This document shows, piece after piece, positions 9,561-17,358 of a DNA stretch of 64,000 nt. A program made the position numbers and the translations under genes. Source of the DNA: Burkholderia sp. Bp9143 (GTDB lineage: Bacteria > Pseudomonadota > Gammaproteobacteria > Burkholderiales > Burkholderiaceae); NCBI RefSeq assembly GCF_003853645.1, contig NZ_QTPO01000005.1, positions 62,001-126,000 of the forward strand, written 5' to 3'. Position 1 is the first letter of the stretch, and every line of letters starts with the position of its first letter. The notes under the pieces are model-generated. The model was given only the letters and a program-made list of their open reading frames with translations, made no database searches and was not told where the DNA came from.

Positions 9561-9878
9561 ATGCCCTACAGTGCGCCTACATTCAGCATCCGGACCACCG
9601 ACGTCTTCGACACGTGGTTTGCCGGCCTGCAGGATCGCGTCGCCCGGCGACGCATCCAGGCGCGCATCGACCGCCTGTCGATGGGCAATCCGGGCGACTG
9701 GAAATCCGCCGGCTCCCCCGTCGTCGAAATGCGTATCGACCACGGCCCCGGCTATCGCGTCTATTACGTCAGGCGCGGAACGATATGGGTGATCCTGCTC
9801 TGCGGCGGCGACAAGTCGACGCAACGGGCGGACATCCGCGCCGCGCACGCGATGCTCGAGCGGCTCGACCTGGAGTGA
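9561..9878 (+). CDS. RelE/HigB-family toxin of a type II toxin-antitoxin pair
   Basis: A 105-residue small basic protein of the RelE/ParE superfamily, HigB-like branch (addiction module killer type). Members usually cleave mRNA on the ribosome. Characteristic blocks are visible: FDTWFAGLQDRVARRRI at the N-terminus, LSMGNPGDWKSAG, VVEMRIDHGPGYRVYY, and LLCGGDKSTQRADI near the C-terminus. The toxin precedes its antitoxin, the order typical of HigBA loci, with a 3-base gap between stop and start. ATG at 9561 gives the usual family length; in-frame starts at 9540 and 9544 vicinity would add a short unrelated leader. Family assignment is firm; activity is inferred. Confidence 0.88.
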   Translation: MPYSAPTFSIRTTDVFDTWFAGLQDRVARRRIQARIDRLSMGNPGDWKSAGSPVVEMRIDHGPGYRVYYVRRGTIWVILLCGGDKSTQRADIRAAHAMLERLDLE

Positions 9879-9881
9879 CCG

Positions 9882-10181
9882 ATGGACAAGATCAAGACCC
9901 GGCCGTGGGATTCGGCCGAACACCTGAAAACCGACGACGACATGGCCGACTACTTCGAGGCCTGCCTGCAGGAAGCCGGCGACGACCCGGCCTTCATCGC
10001 GCATGCGCTCGGCGTGATCGCCCGCGCGCGCGGCATGTCGCAGGTCGCGCGCGACGCGGGCCTGTCCCGCGAAGGGCTGTACAAGGCACTGTCGCACGAC
10101 GGGAACCCGAGCTTCGGCACGATCCTGAAGGTGATCAAGGCGCTCGGCCTGCAACTGCACGGCGCGAAGGCGCACGCGTGA
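9882..10181 (+). CDS. HigA-like antitoxin with helix-turn-helix
   Basis: A 99-residue antitoxin of the addiction-module antidote family. The C-terminal two thirds form a helix-turn-helix, with MSQVARDAGLSREGLYKAL as the recognition region and GTILKVIKALGLQL as the closing helix. The N-terminal SAEHLKTDDDMADYFEACL segment is typical of this antitoxin branch. It should bind and neutralise the upstream toxin and repress the pair's promoter. It starts 3 bases after the toxin stop, so the two are co-translated. No third gene belongs to the unit. Confidence 0.88.
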   Translation: MDKIKTRPWDSAEHLKTDDDMADYFEACLQEAGDDPAFIAHALGVIARARGMSQVARDAGLSREGLYKALSHDGNPSFGTILKVIKALGLQLHGAKAHA

Positions 10182-10232
10182 TTCAACGGCGCGCGGCGGC
10201 GCGCCATCATGTGTACGATGGCCGCGGCCGCG

Positions 10233-11519
10233 TCAATGCAGCCATGCGCCCGCCCAGCGCGGCACCAGCGATACCAGATACAGCCCGAGCCCGATCAGCC
10301 CGCCGACCAGCGTGCCGTTGATGCGGATGTACTGCAGGTCCTTGCCGATGTTCAGCTCGATCTGCCGCGACATCTCGCGCGCATCCCAGTTGCGCACCGT
10401 ATCGCGGATGTGGCGCATCAGGAAATCCGCGAAATCCGGCGCCATCTCGTGCACGGCCTTCTCGATGTGCTCGTTCAGCGACGCACGCAGCGCCGGGCTC
10501 TCGGCGAGCCGCGCGCCGAGCCAGCCGCCGAGCGTCGCGGCCTGCCGGTGCAGCGCCGAATCCGGTTGCGCGAGATCGGCCTTCAGCCAGGCGCGCAACT
10601 GGTCCCACAGATCACGCACATAGTCGTTGAACGCGTCGCCGTCGCGGATGTAGCGCTTGATCTCGTCGCCTTTCGCGATGAACGCGGGATCGTACTTCAG
10701 CCGCTCGGTCAGCCGGACGACCGTGCGGTCGAAGCGCTGCCGCAGCTCGTGTTCGGGATCGGCCGCCACGCTCTCGAGCACGCGGCTCACCGCGCTGGCC
10801 AGCATGCGCGCGCCGTTCTCGCCGAACCACTGCGTCGGCATGATCTTCTCGACCTTCGGGTATTGCGTCTTCAGCCACTCGACGATGAAGCCCGCGATCA
10901 CCTCACGGTTCTCTTCCTTGTCGAGCACGTCGACCACCTGTTCGATCGCGTCGTCGAGCAGCGCCTGGTGGCGGCCGTCCTTCGTCAGCGTATCGAGGAT
11001 CGCGCCGGCCGATTGCGACAGGTCGATCCGGTCGATCACCGCGCGGAACGCGTCGTGGACGAACGACTGGATCCGCGCGTCGTCGGTCATGTCGAGCGCG
11101 AAGCTCATCAGCTTCGTCACGTAACCGCCGAGCGCGTCGGTGTTCGCGGGCTCGCCGAGCCATGCACCGAGTTTCCGCGCGGGATCGTGCTGGCGGATCT
11201 GCGCGGCGAGCGCGTCGGGGCCGAGGAATTTCTCGCGCACGAACACCGCGAGGTTGTCGGCGATCTTGTCCTTGTTCTTCGGGATGATCTCGGTGTGGCG
11301 CGACACGAACGGAATCGGCACGCGGCGGAACAGCGCGACGACCGCGAACCAGTCGGCGAGCGCGCCGACCATCGCGGCCTCGGCCACCGCCTTGAAGCCA
11401 TCGACCCACGGGCCGCGCGGCAACAGGATCGTCGTGACGAACACCGCGACGGCGGCCAGCAGCAGCCACAGCGCGCGGCGCTTGCTGCGTTTCAGTTCGA
11501 GGGCTTTGTCTGGCGTCAT
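10233..11519 (-). CDS. DUF445 family membrane protein
   Basis: A 428-residue protein of the DUF445 family, whose biochemical role is unknown. A transmembrane helix lies near residues 15-35 (ALWLLLAAVAVFVTTILL), followed by the family hallmark AAMVGALADWFAVVALFRR and PIPFVSRHTEIIPKNKD. The middle 300 residues are helical and hydrophilic, and a second transmembrane segment (GTLVGGLIGLGLYLVSLV) closes the protein at about 403-421. The topology suggests a large domain anchored at both ends. ATG at 11519 was chosen because the hydrophobic anchor starts shortly after; in-frame upstream codons would add a non-conserved leader. It stands alone as a transcription unit. Confidence 0.82.
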   Translation of the reverse strand: MTPDKALELKRSKRRALWLLLAAVAVFVTTILLPRGPWVDGFKAVAEAAMVGALADWFAVVALFRRVPIPFVSRHTEIIPKNKDKIADNLAVFVREKFLGPDALAAQIRQHDPARKLGAWLGEPANTDALGGYVTKLMSFALDMTDDARIQSFVHDAFRAVIDRIDLSQSAGAILDTLTKDGRHQALLDDAIEQVVDVLDKEENREVIAGFIVEWLKTQYPKVEKIMPTQWFGENGARMLASAVSRVLESVAADPEHELRQRFDRTVVRLTERLKYDPAFIAKGDEIKRYIRDGDAFNDYVRDLWDQLRAWLKADLAQPDSALHRQAATLGGWLGARLAESPALRASLNEHIEKAVHEMAPDFADFLMRHIRDTVRNWDAREMSRQIELNIGKDLQYIRINGTLVGGLIGLGLYLVSLVPRWAGAWLH

Positions 11520-11683
11520 GGGCGACCGGTGAAACGGCAATGCCGCTAATATGCACCGATCGCCGGCCCGCGACAAACCTGTGTGCATTGCACGCGCCGG
11601 AAAGGTTGTCCGGAACAGGACTCTTTCCACGTTCCAGCTACCCGGCGCGAACACGGCCTGGTGGGCCGCGTTCGCGCGTTGCC

Positions 11684-12904
11684 TCAGAGAAACGTTTTCA
11701 GGTTCACCGCCGGATCGGCGAGCTTCGCCGGATCGGGCACGGCGCCTGCCGCGATCAACCGCCGCGATGCACCGATGTCACGCCCCAGGTTCGCCGCGGC
11801 CACCGCTGCAATCTTCCCGTCGTCGCCCAGCCCGAACACCGTGAACGGCCCGCCCGCGGGATCGCCGCGCACGACGGTCATCCGCTCGCTGCCGAACAGC
11901 CCGAGCATCTGCAGGTTGCAGTCGTACTGATCGGACCACAGCCACGGCAGTTCGGCATAGGTTTCGTCCGCACCGAGCAGGTTCGCGGCCGCGACGGCCG
12001 GCTGGTTTTCCGCGACCTGCCACGACTCGATCCGCACGTGGCGCCCGAGCAGCGGATTGAAGTGCATCGTGACCTCGCCCGCCGCGAAGATCGCGCGATC
12101 GGTCGTGCGGCAGCCCGCATCGACACGGATCCCGTTGTCGACCTCGAGGCCGGCCGCCTGTGCGAGCTCGACGTTGGGCACGACGCCGATCCCGACCACG
12201 ACGATATCGGCCTGCACGTCGCCGCGATCGGTCTCGACGATCGCGCCGCCGCCCGGTGCGCGGCGAATCGCGCGCGGCAGCGTCGCCATCTGGAAGATCA
12301 CGCCGCGTGCGTCATGCAGTTGCCGCGCATACGCGCCGACGACTTCCGGCAACGCACGCTGCAGCAAGCGCGGAGCCGGGTCGATCACCGTCACGTCGCA
12401 CCCGAGCTGGCGTGCCGCGGCCGCCACTTCGAGGCCGATGAAGCCGCCGCCGAGCACCGCCACGCGGCGCCCCGGCGCGAGCCGCGCGCGCAACGCACGC
12501 GCGTCGGCCACGGTGCGCACGTAATGCGGAACCACGCCTTCGTCGACCGGGCCGCCGAACGCGCGCACCCGCGAACCCGTCGCGAGCACGAGCCGTGCGT
12601 ACGGCAACGTCGCGCCGTCGTCGAGCCGCACACGCTGCGCGTCGCGCTCGATCGCATCGACGCGCGTGCCGAGCCGCAACTCGATGCGCTGCGCGTCGTA
12701 CCACGCGGCATCGCGGATGAACGCGCGCTGCTCGCCGCCGTCGCTCAGCAGCGCGTCCTTCGACAGCGCGGGCCGGTCGTACGGCAGCTCGCGCTCCGCG
12801 CCGATCATCACGATGCGTGCATCGGCGTCGCGCGCACGCAGCGCCTCGGCCGTGCGCCGCGCCGCGTGGCCGGCGCCGACGATCACGAACGGGTCAGCCG
12901 ACAT
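11684..12904 (-). CDS. andAa: Anthranilate 1,2-dioxygenase, ferredoxin reductase component
   Basis: A 406-residue FAD-dependent NADH:ferredoxin reductase that passes electrons to the Rieske ferredoxin of the ring-hydroxylating dioxygenase. It has a FAD Rossmann motif at the N-terminus (FVIVGAGHAARRTAEAL), a second Rossmann motif for NADH (VAVLGGGFIGLEVAAAA) near 150, and the FAD-contact segment IFAAGEVTMHF near 275. The C-terminal domain of about 85 residues is typical of BphA4/AndAa-type reductases. Its start overlaps the end of the ferredoxin gene by 11 bases. The operon order (oxygenase large, small, ferredoxin, reductase) is that of the andA genes of Burkholderia cepacia DBO1. Confidence 0.9.
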   Translation of the reverse strand: MSADPFVIVGAGHAARRTAEALRARDADARIVMIGAERELPYDRPALSKDALLSDGGEQRAFIRDAAWYDAQRIELRLGTRVDAIERDAQRVRLDDGATLPYARLVLATGSRVRAFGGPVDEGVVPHYVRTVADARALRARLAPGRRVAVLGGGFIGLEVAAAARQLGCDVTVIDPAPRLLQRALPEVVGAYARQLHDARGVIFQMATLPRAIRRAPGGGAIVETDRGDVQADIVVVGIGVVPNVELAQAAGLEVDNGIRVDAGCRTTDRAIFAAGEVTMHFNPLLGRHVRIESWQVAENQPAVAAANLLGADETYAELPWLWSDQYDCNLQMLGLFGSERMTVVRGDPAGGPFTVFGLGDDGKIAAVAAANLGRDIGASRRLIAAGAVPDPAKLADPAVNLKTFL

Positions 12905-13220
12905 TGACTTCCACCTGCCCGTCGACGATCCGGATCGGATAGGTCCGCACCGGCTCGGTGATCGGCGCGCATTTCGGCGCACCCGTGCGAATGTCGATCA
13001 GCCCCTGGTGCAGCGGGCACTCGACGCAGCCGTCCTCCACATAGCCTTCGGACAAGCGCGCGTGACCATGCGAACAGAGGTCGTGCATCGCGAACAGTTC
13101 GTCGCCGATCCGGAACACCGCGATCGGCTTCTGGCCGGCGACGCGCGCCGCCGGTTCGTCTTCGGAGAATTCGTCGAATGCGCCCAGCAGATGCCATTCG
13201 GCGAGCGTTGCTTCAGTCAT
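12894..13220 (-). CDS. andAb: Anthranilate 1,2-dioxygenase, Rieske ferredoxin component
   Basis: A 108-residue Rieske-type [2Fe-2S] ferredoxin. Cluster ligands are Cys49 and His51 in CSHGHARL and Cys68 and His71 in CPLHQG. It shuttles electrons from the reductase AndAa to the terminal oxygenase AndAc/AndAd. The gene lies 17 bases after the small-subunit gene and overlaps the reductase gene by 11 bases. The three-component arrangement with a separate ferredoxin distinguishes this enzyme from the two-component AntABC anthranilate dioxygenase. Confidence 0.92.
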   Translation of the reverse strand: MTEATLAEWHLLGAFDEFSEDEPAARVAGQKPIAVFRIGDELFAMHDLCSHGHARLSEGYVEDGCVECPLHQGLIDIRTGAPKCAPITEPVRTYPIRIVDGQVEVNVG

Positions 13221-13237
13221 GTCGATTCCTTGCTTCG

Positions 13238-13726
13238 TCAGATCGGGGTCGCGAGCAGCGTCTGCACGCGCGACGTGTCGTAGATCACGCGCTTGGTCTT
13301 GTAGCGCAGCCCGTCGGGCGTGCGCACGACCGTGTCGTAGTACTTGCCGGCCTGGTACACGTTCGATTCGCCGTTGCTGCGCGTCTGCACGACCACGTAG
13401 TTGCTCTCGGTATCGATCTCGCCGTCGCGCTCCGCGACGATCGTGAGACCCGACGTCATGTGCCGGTACGTATGCTCTTCAAAGATGTTCGCGTGCCGCA
13501 GCGACACCACGCGGTCGCGCAGCATCCGCTGGTTCGTGCAGTGGACGATCCCGACCGGCAGCCCGAGATCCGCGTTCTCCTTCGGCACGATCTCGTACGT
13601 GCAGTCCTCGGTGAACATTTCCGGCCAGTGTTCGAGCCGGTCGTTGTCGAGGTGGCCGATGTAGCGGTTCTGCAGCATGTAAATCTCGAACCACGTCTTC
13701 ATGTCTTCAGTCAGGTTTTCCATCAT
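13238..13726 (-). CDS. andAd: Anthranilate 1,2-dioxygenase, small (beta) subunit
   Basis: A 162-residue beta subunit of an aromatic-ring-hydroxylating dioxygenase, with the cone-shaped NTF2-like fold expected of the family. Recognisable segments are the YIGHLDNDRLEHWPEMFTED helix-loop and the C-terminal KTKRVIYDTSRVQTLLATPI, close to the typical ending that reads V.DTS.I.TLL..PI. It has a structural role in the hexameric oxygenase. Two adjacent ATG codons are possible; the first, at 13726, sits at a good distance from GGGAG. The gene follows andAc with a 14-base gap. Confidence 0.9.
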   Translation of the reverse strand: MMENLTEDMKTWFEIYMLQNRYIGHLDNDRLEHWPEMFTEDCTYEIVPKENADLGLPVGIVHCTNQRMLRDRVVSLRHANIFEEHTYRHMTSGLTIVAERDGEIDTESNYVVVQTRSNGESNVYQAGKYYDTVVRTPDGLRYKTKRVIYDTSRVQTLLATPI

Positions 13727-13740
13727 TCCGTGCTCCCGCT

Positions 13741-15012
13741 TCAATAGCCCATCAGCTTCTGGTAGCCGACCCAGAACTTGCGGATCAGGCTTTCGGTGAT
13801 CACCGTGTCCTGCTGGTCCGGATTGCCGCGCGACATCTCGATCACCGACGTCGCGTCGGCGTCGCGCACCGTGCCGCGCTGCACCAGTTCGGTCGCCTCC
13901 GTGTCCTCCATCGAGATATAGCCGGCCGGCCCGACGAGGTTCGCCTGCTTGATGCGCAGCGCGCGCAGCTCGGGCGTGTCGTCCGCATAGCCGAAGAAGT
14001 GGAAGATCAGCTCGAAGTTGTCCGGCCCCTTCGGCAGGATCTGGCGCGCGACCAGCGTGTTGTGGATCTGCTGGATCACGAGCTGCGGGAAGATCGGCTG
14101 GATATGGTTCGTGCAGTCCTCGTCGTATTCCGACACGAGATCGAGGATCGACTCGTCTTCCAGATGGAAGCCTTCGTCGAACGAACGGATGTTCTGCTGC
14201 TTGTACGCGGCCGACGTATCGTCGCCCGTCTTCGTCACCGTGATGATGCTGTGCAGCCCGTGGTTCGCATCCGGAATCGAGCGCGCCTTCATCCCGACGC
14301 GGAAGATGTTGAAGGTCGTATGGAACAGGTGCAGCATGCTCGCGTGATACGGGTCCTTCACGTTCTCCATGTACAGCTTCCAGTTCGACTTCGAATACTG
14401 GCGCGTGCAGCCGAGATACTCGATCGGCTTGTGGAAGATCCGGTCGATCCACGGACGCATCTGCTCGCCGAGATAGTCGGGCAGCGGCCCCACTTCATCG
14501 CTGAAGGTCGCGAACACGAGCCCGCGATAGCTGTCGACGCGCAGCTTGCGCAGCCCGTGCTGCTTCGGGTCGAAGTCGGCCGGCATCCCGGTCATCCCCT
14601 TCTGGCCGCGCCGGAACGGCACGCCGAGCAGGTTGCCCTGGTTGTCGAAGCTCCATTGGTGGTAGACGCACGTGTGCGAGCTCGCGTTGCCGCGCGACTT
14701 GCGGCAGACCTGCGCGCCGCGGTGCGCGCAGCGGTTCACCCACGCGGACAGCGTGCCGTCCTCGGTGCGCGTGACGACGACCGGCGTATCGCCGACGAAC
14801 GTGCTCTTGAAGTCGCCGGCGTTCGGGATTTCCGCTTCCAGCGCGACGAAGTTCCACGTCGGCCCGCGGAAGATGCGTTCCTGCTCGCGATCGTAGACCG
14901 CGCGCGAGCTGAATACTTTGTACGGCACGCGCGAGCCGTCGTCGTGCGGAAAGTGCACATCGGACGCGTCGTCGCGCGCGGCGAATACGACGGGCGATTC
15001 AGTCTGCTCCAT
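13741..15012 (-). CDS. andAc: Anthranilate 1,2-dioxygenase, large (alpha) subunit
   Basis: A 423-residue terminal oxygenase subunit that converts anthranilate to catechol with release of CO2 and ammonia. The Rieske cluster is bound by Cys95, His97, Cys115 and His118. The mononuclear iron site is in the segment around 217-231, with Asp220 (bridging) and His223 and His228 as ligands; the third iron ligand is expected in the C-terminal part. Length and gene order match AndAc. ATG at 15012 is preceded by GGAGTCC. Transcription runs away from the AraC-type regulator gene andR, and the 204-base gap between them carries a nested inverted repeat. Confidence 0.93.
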   Translation of the reverse strand: MEQTESPVVFAARDDASDVHFPHDDGSRVPYKVFSSRAVYDREQERIFRGPTWNFVALEAEIPNAGDFKSTFVGDTPVVVTRTEDGTLSAWVNRCAHRGAQVCRKSRGNASSHTCVYHQWSFDNQGNLLGVPFRRGQKGMTGMPADFDPKQHGLRKLRVDSYRGLVFATFSDEVGPLPDYLGEQMRPWIDRIFHKPIEYLGCTRQYSKSNWKLYMENVKDPYHASMLHLFHTTFNIFRVGMKARSIPDANHGLHSIITVTKTGDDTSAAYKQQNIRSFDEGFHLEDESILDLVSEYDEDCTNHIQPIFPQLVIQQIHNTLVARQILPKGPDNFELIFHFFGYADDTPELRALRIKQANLVGPAGYISMEDTEATELVQRGTVRDADATSVIEMSRGNPDQQDTVITESLIRKFWVGYQKLMGY

Positions 15013-15088
15013 GTCGGACTCCTTGTGGTTCCGTTTCGTTGATTGCATGGAGCCCATTTTTGAAAAGCTAATATTCGGCGTCTATCCG

Positions 15089-15123
15089 GAAAGTGCGATT
15101 GCGGCGGCGCAATATCCACTTTC
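15089..15123. promoter_or_regulatory. Nested inverted repeat between andAc and andR
   Basis: Two nested dyads share a centre: outer arms GAAAGTG (15089-15095) and CACTTTC (15117-15123), inner arms ATTGC (15098-15102) and GCAAT (15109-15113), around a GGCGGC core. The site lies about 77-110 bases upstream of andAc and about 95 bases upstream of andR, a natural place for an operator used by AndR or by a catabolite regulator. It could also fold as an RNA hairpin in either transcript. AraC-family proteins more often use direct repeats, so the bound factor is uncertain. Confidence 0.5.
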
Positions 15124-15216
15124 GGCGGATTTCTGCGCTAGCATGGCGACACACGCGACCGTGCGCACGATCGAGACCCATTCGTCGGATCGAAGCGCGC
15201 GTCCACACCAAGGCCG

Positions 15217-16179
15217 ATGCCCATGTCCCCAACGTCGTTCGAGCCGCTTGCGCTGCGCGCGCACCGGCTGTTCGAATCCTGCGATCTCGACGAGACGCGC
15301 GAGCGGATCTCGCGCGTGATGCAGCCGCACGCACTGCTGCCGAGCGGCCGCGTGCAAGGCGCATCGCATATGGATTTCGTCCGGCTCGGCGGCCTCGGAA
15401 TCGGCACCATCGCGTTCGGCGACGCGATGCGCGTGCAGGTCGACGCCGTCGACGGCTATTACCTGCTGATGTTCTGCCTGTCCGGGCAGGCGGAAGTCCA
15501 TGCGATGGGGCGTCGCCTCGGCGTCGACGGGCAGACGGGCGTGCTGTGCGCACCCGGCGAGCGCTTCGACGCGGTGCTGTCCGCCGACTGCGAGCAGTTC
15601 GTGCTGCGCATCGACGCGGCGACCGTCGGTTCGCTGACCGGCGACCCGCGCGCGACGCTCGACCCCGTGCTGCATATCAGCGATGCCGCGCTTGCCGCGT
15701 GGCGCCAGCAGTTGATGCTCGTCGCCCGCTCGCCGGAGCTGCTGGAACGCGCCAATGCCAATCCGCGCGTCGCGTCGCAACTCGAGCACCTGCTGATCGA
15801 TTTGCTGATCGAGGGCCACCCGCCGTCGGTACCGAGCGCACGCAACGATCCGGCGCCGGGCTTCGTGCGGCGCGCGCAGGAGTTCGTGAACGCGCATTAC
15901 GCGCAGCCGCTGCAGCTCGCCGATATCGTCCAGGCCGCCAACGTGCCGGAACGGACGCTGCGCGACGCGTTCCTGCAGTTCCGCGGGATGAGCCCGATGC
16001 AATACCTGCGCGCGACGCGGCTCGTGCATGCGCGGGAGTTGCTGCGCGGGTCGGCGTCCGAACGACGGATCGCCGATATCGCGCTCGATTGCGGGTTCAC
16101 GCACCTCGGGCGGTTCGCGATCGCGTATCGGGAGAAGTTCGGCGAATCGCCTTCGGAGACGCTCGACGCCAAGCGGTAG
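15217..16179 (+). CDS. andR: AraC/XylS-family activator of anthranilate dioxygenase genes
   Basis: A 320-residue regulator with an N-terminal ligand-sensing half of the AraC-binding-like type ([21 protein letters not shown]) and a C-terminal double helix-turn-helix. The first HTH is around [21 protein letters not shown] and the second around [25 protein letters not shown], ending with the family signature. AndR in Burkholderia cepacia DBO1 activates the andA operon in response to anthranilate, and this gene holds the same divergent position. ATG at 15217 was taken; a second in-frame ATG two codons later (15223) is equally possible. Confidence 0.88.
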   Translation: MPMSPTSFEPLALRAHRLFESCDLDETRERISRVMQPHALLPSGRVQGASHMDFVRLGGLGIGTIAFGDAMRVQVDAVDGYYLLMFCLSGQAEVHAMGRRLGVDGQTGVLCAPGERFDAVLSADCEQFVLRIDAATVGSLTGDPRATLDPVLHISDAALAAWRQQLMLVARSPELLERANANPRVASQLEHLLIDLLIEGHPPSVPSARNDPAPGFVRRAQEFVNAHYAQPLQLADIVQAANVPERTLRDAFLQFRGMSPMQYLRATRLVHARELLRGSASERRIADIALDCGFTHLGRFAIAYREKFGESPSETLDAKR

Positions 16180-16190
16180 GCGGGCGCCGC

Positions 16191-16256
16191 CTTCGCCTTG
16201 CCGCCTTGCCGCCTTGCCGACCTTGCCGACCTGCCGGCTTGGTCAGCTTGCCGGCT
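16191..16256. repeat. Degenerate CCTTGCCG tandem repeat between convergent andR and catR
   Basis: About seven imperfect copies of an 8-9 base unit (CCTTGCCG with A or C after it) follow the andR stop codon. The array lies in a roughly 200-base gap between convergent genes. It reads like a slippage-prone simple repeat rather than a coding segment. The pyrimidine bias of one strand could act as a weak Rho-related or structural element at the ends of the two transcripts, but no hairpin terminator is obvious. Confidence 0.6.
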
Positions 16257-16376
16257 CGCTGTCCGCCTGTGCCAACGGCAGATACCATCGCATCGCATCG
16301 CGACGCCCTCTCCGCATTCGGCCAAGCGCGTCGAAATTGACCGTTAGTTGCGATCGATACGCAAACGGCCCCGCCC

Positions 16377-17267
16377 TTACCCGGTCGACACGATCATCTC
16401 CCGCGCGATCGCGCAGAACGCGGTCGTCGCGGCGCTTTCGCCGTGCAGCCGGCGGCTCATGATGATCGGCGACGTCGCCGTGGGTTCCGGCAGCCGCCGG
16501 TAGACGACGCCCTTCACGCGCACGCCCTCCACGCTTTCCGGCACCAGCGACACGCCCACCTGCGCGGCAACGAGCCCGAGCGCCGTCTGCAGTTCGCGCA
16601 CCTCGTGCACGGCCGCCGGCACGAGCGCGCCGTCGCGCAGCGCGGACAGCTGCTGGTCCGCGAAGCTCGGCCGCGGCGTGCTCGGATAGACGATCAGCGT
16701 CTCGTTCGCGATGTCCGCGAGCGTCAGCGGCCGGTCCGGATCCGCGAGCGGATGCCCGACCGGCAGCGCCGCGATCAGCTTTTCCTCGATCAGCGCCTCG
16801 CGCACGAGCTGGTCGTCGTCGAAGCGCAGGCGGCCGAACCCGACGTCGATCCGCCCGCCCTTCAGCGCGCCGAGCTGCTCGAGCGTGAACATTTCGATCA
16901 GCGACAGTTCGACTTCCGGGTGCGCCTCGCGAAACGCGCGAATCACGTCCGGCAGCGCGCCATAGAGCGTCGACGGCACGAAGCCGATCACGATCCGCTC
17001 CGACAACTGCGCGAGCCGCCGCGTCAGCGGGCCGAGCTCATCGGCCTGTTCGACGACACGCGTCGCCTGCGCATAGAACACGCGCCCCGCATCGGTCAGT
17101 TTCAGCGGCCGCGCGCCGCGCTCGAACAGCGGCAGCCCGACCTCGTCCTCGATCGCCTGGAGCTGGCGGCTCAGCGGCGGCTGCGTCATGTGCAGCCGCT
17201 CCGCGGCCCGCGTGATGTTCATTTCTTCCGCGACGGCGATGAAGTACCGGAGCTGGCGCAATTCCAT
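16377..17267 (-). CDS. catR: LysR-family regulator CatR
   Basis: A 296-residue LysR-type transcription factor. The winged HTH occupies residues 1-60 (RQLRYFIAVAEEMNITRAAERLHMTQPPLSRQLQAIE), and a periplasmic-binding-like inducer domain follows. The start MELRQLRYF, the ITRAAERLHMTQPPLS recognition helix and the position divergent from catB identify the CatR/BenM branch, which activates catechol degradation in response to cis,cis-muconate. ATG at 17267 matches the family start. Only 91 bases separate it from catB, so both promoters and the operator share that gap. Confidence 0.9.
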   Translation of the reverse strand: MELRQLRYFIAVAEEMNITRAAERLHMTQPPLSRQLQAIEDEVGLPLFERGARPLKLTDAGRVFYAQATRVVEQADELGPLTRRLAQLSERIVIGFVPSTLYGALPDVIRAFREAHPEVELSLIEMFTLEQLGALKGGRIDVGFGRLRFDDDQLVREALIEEKLIAALPVGHPLADPDRPLTLADIANETLIVYPSTPRPSFADQQLSALRDGALVPAAVHEVRELQTALGLVAAQVGVSLVPESVEGVRVKGVVYRRLPEPTATSPIIMSRRLHGESAATTAFCAIAREMIVSTG

Positions 17268-17270
17268 TTC

Positions 17271-17285
17271 ATGCCTCAAAGGTAT
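17271..17285. promoter_or_regulatory. Candidate CatR operator
   Basis: The sequence ATGC, seven bases, GTAT at 17271-17285 matches the ATAC-N7-GTAT recognition box used by CatR and BenM, with one mismatch. It also satisfies the general LysR T-N11-A rule. The box lies only 3 bases upstream of the catR start codon and about 74 bases upstream of catB, so binding would be expected to repress catR while activating catB, as in known CatR systems. A possible catB promoter, TTGGAC and TACCAT with a 19-base spacer, lies at 17306-17336, though the spacer is longer than usual. Confidence 0.55.
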
Positions 17286-17358
17286 GGAAGTAGTCGGAAA
17301 GAGTGTTGGACGACGCCGGGCGGGAATTCCTACCATGTGTACCAACAGGAGGAATCGC

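Noticed and set aside
9543-9571. TTGACA-N17-TACAGT as the toxin-antitoxin promoter
   Set aside because: Its start site would fall inside the toxin coding sequence with no in-frame start codon nearby, so it is probably fortuitous.
16191-16256. Repeat array as a CRISPR
   Set aside because: Units are 8-9 bases, adjacent and imperfect with no spacers.
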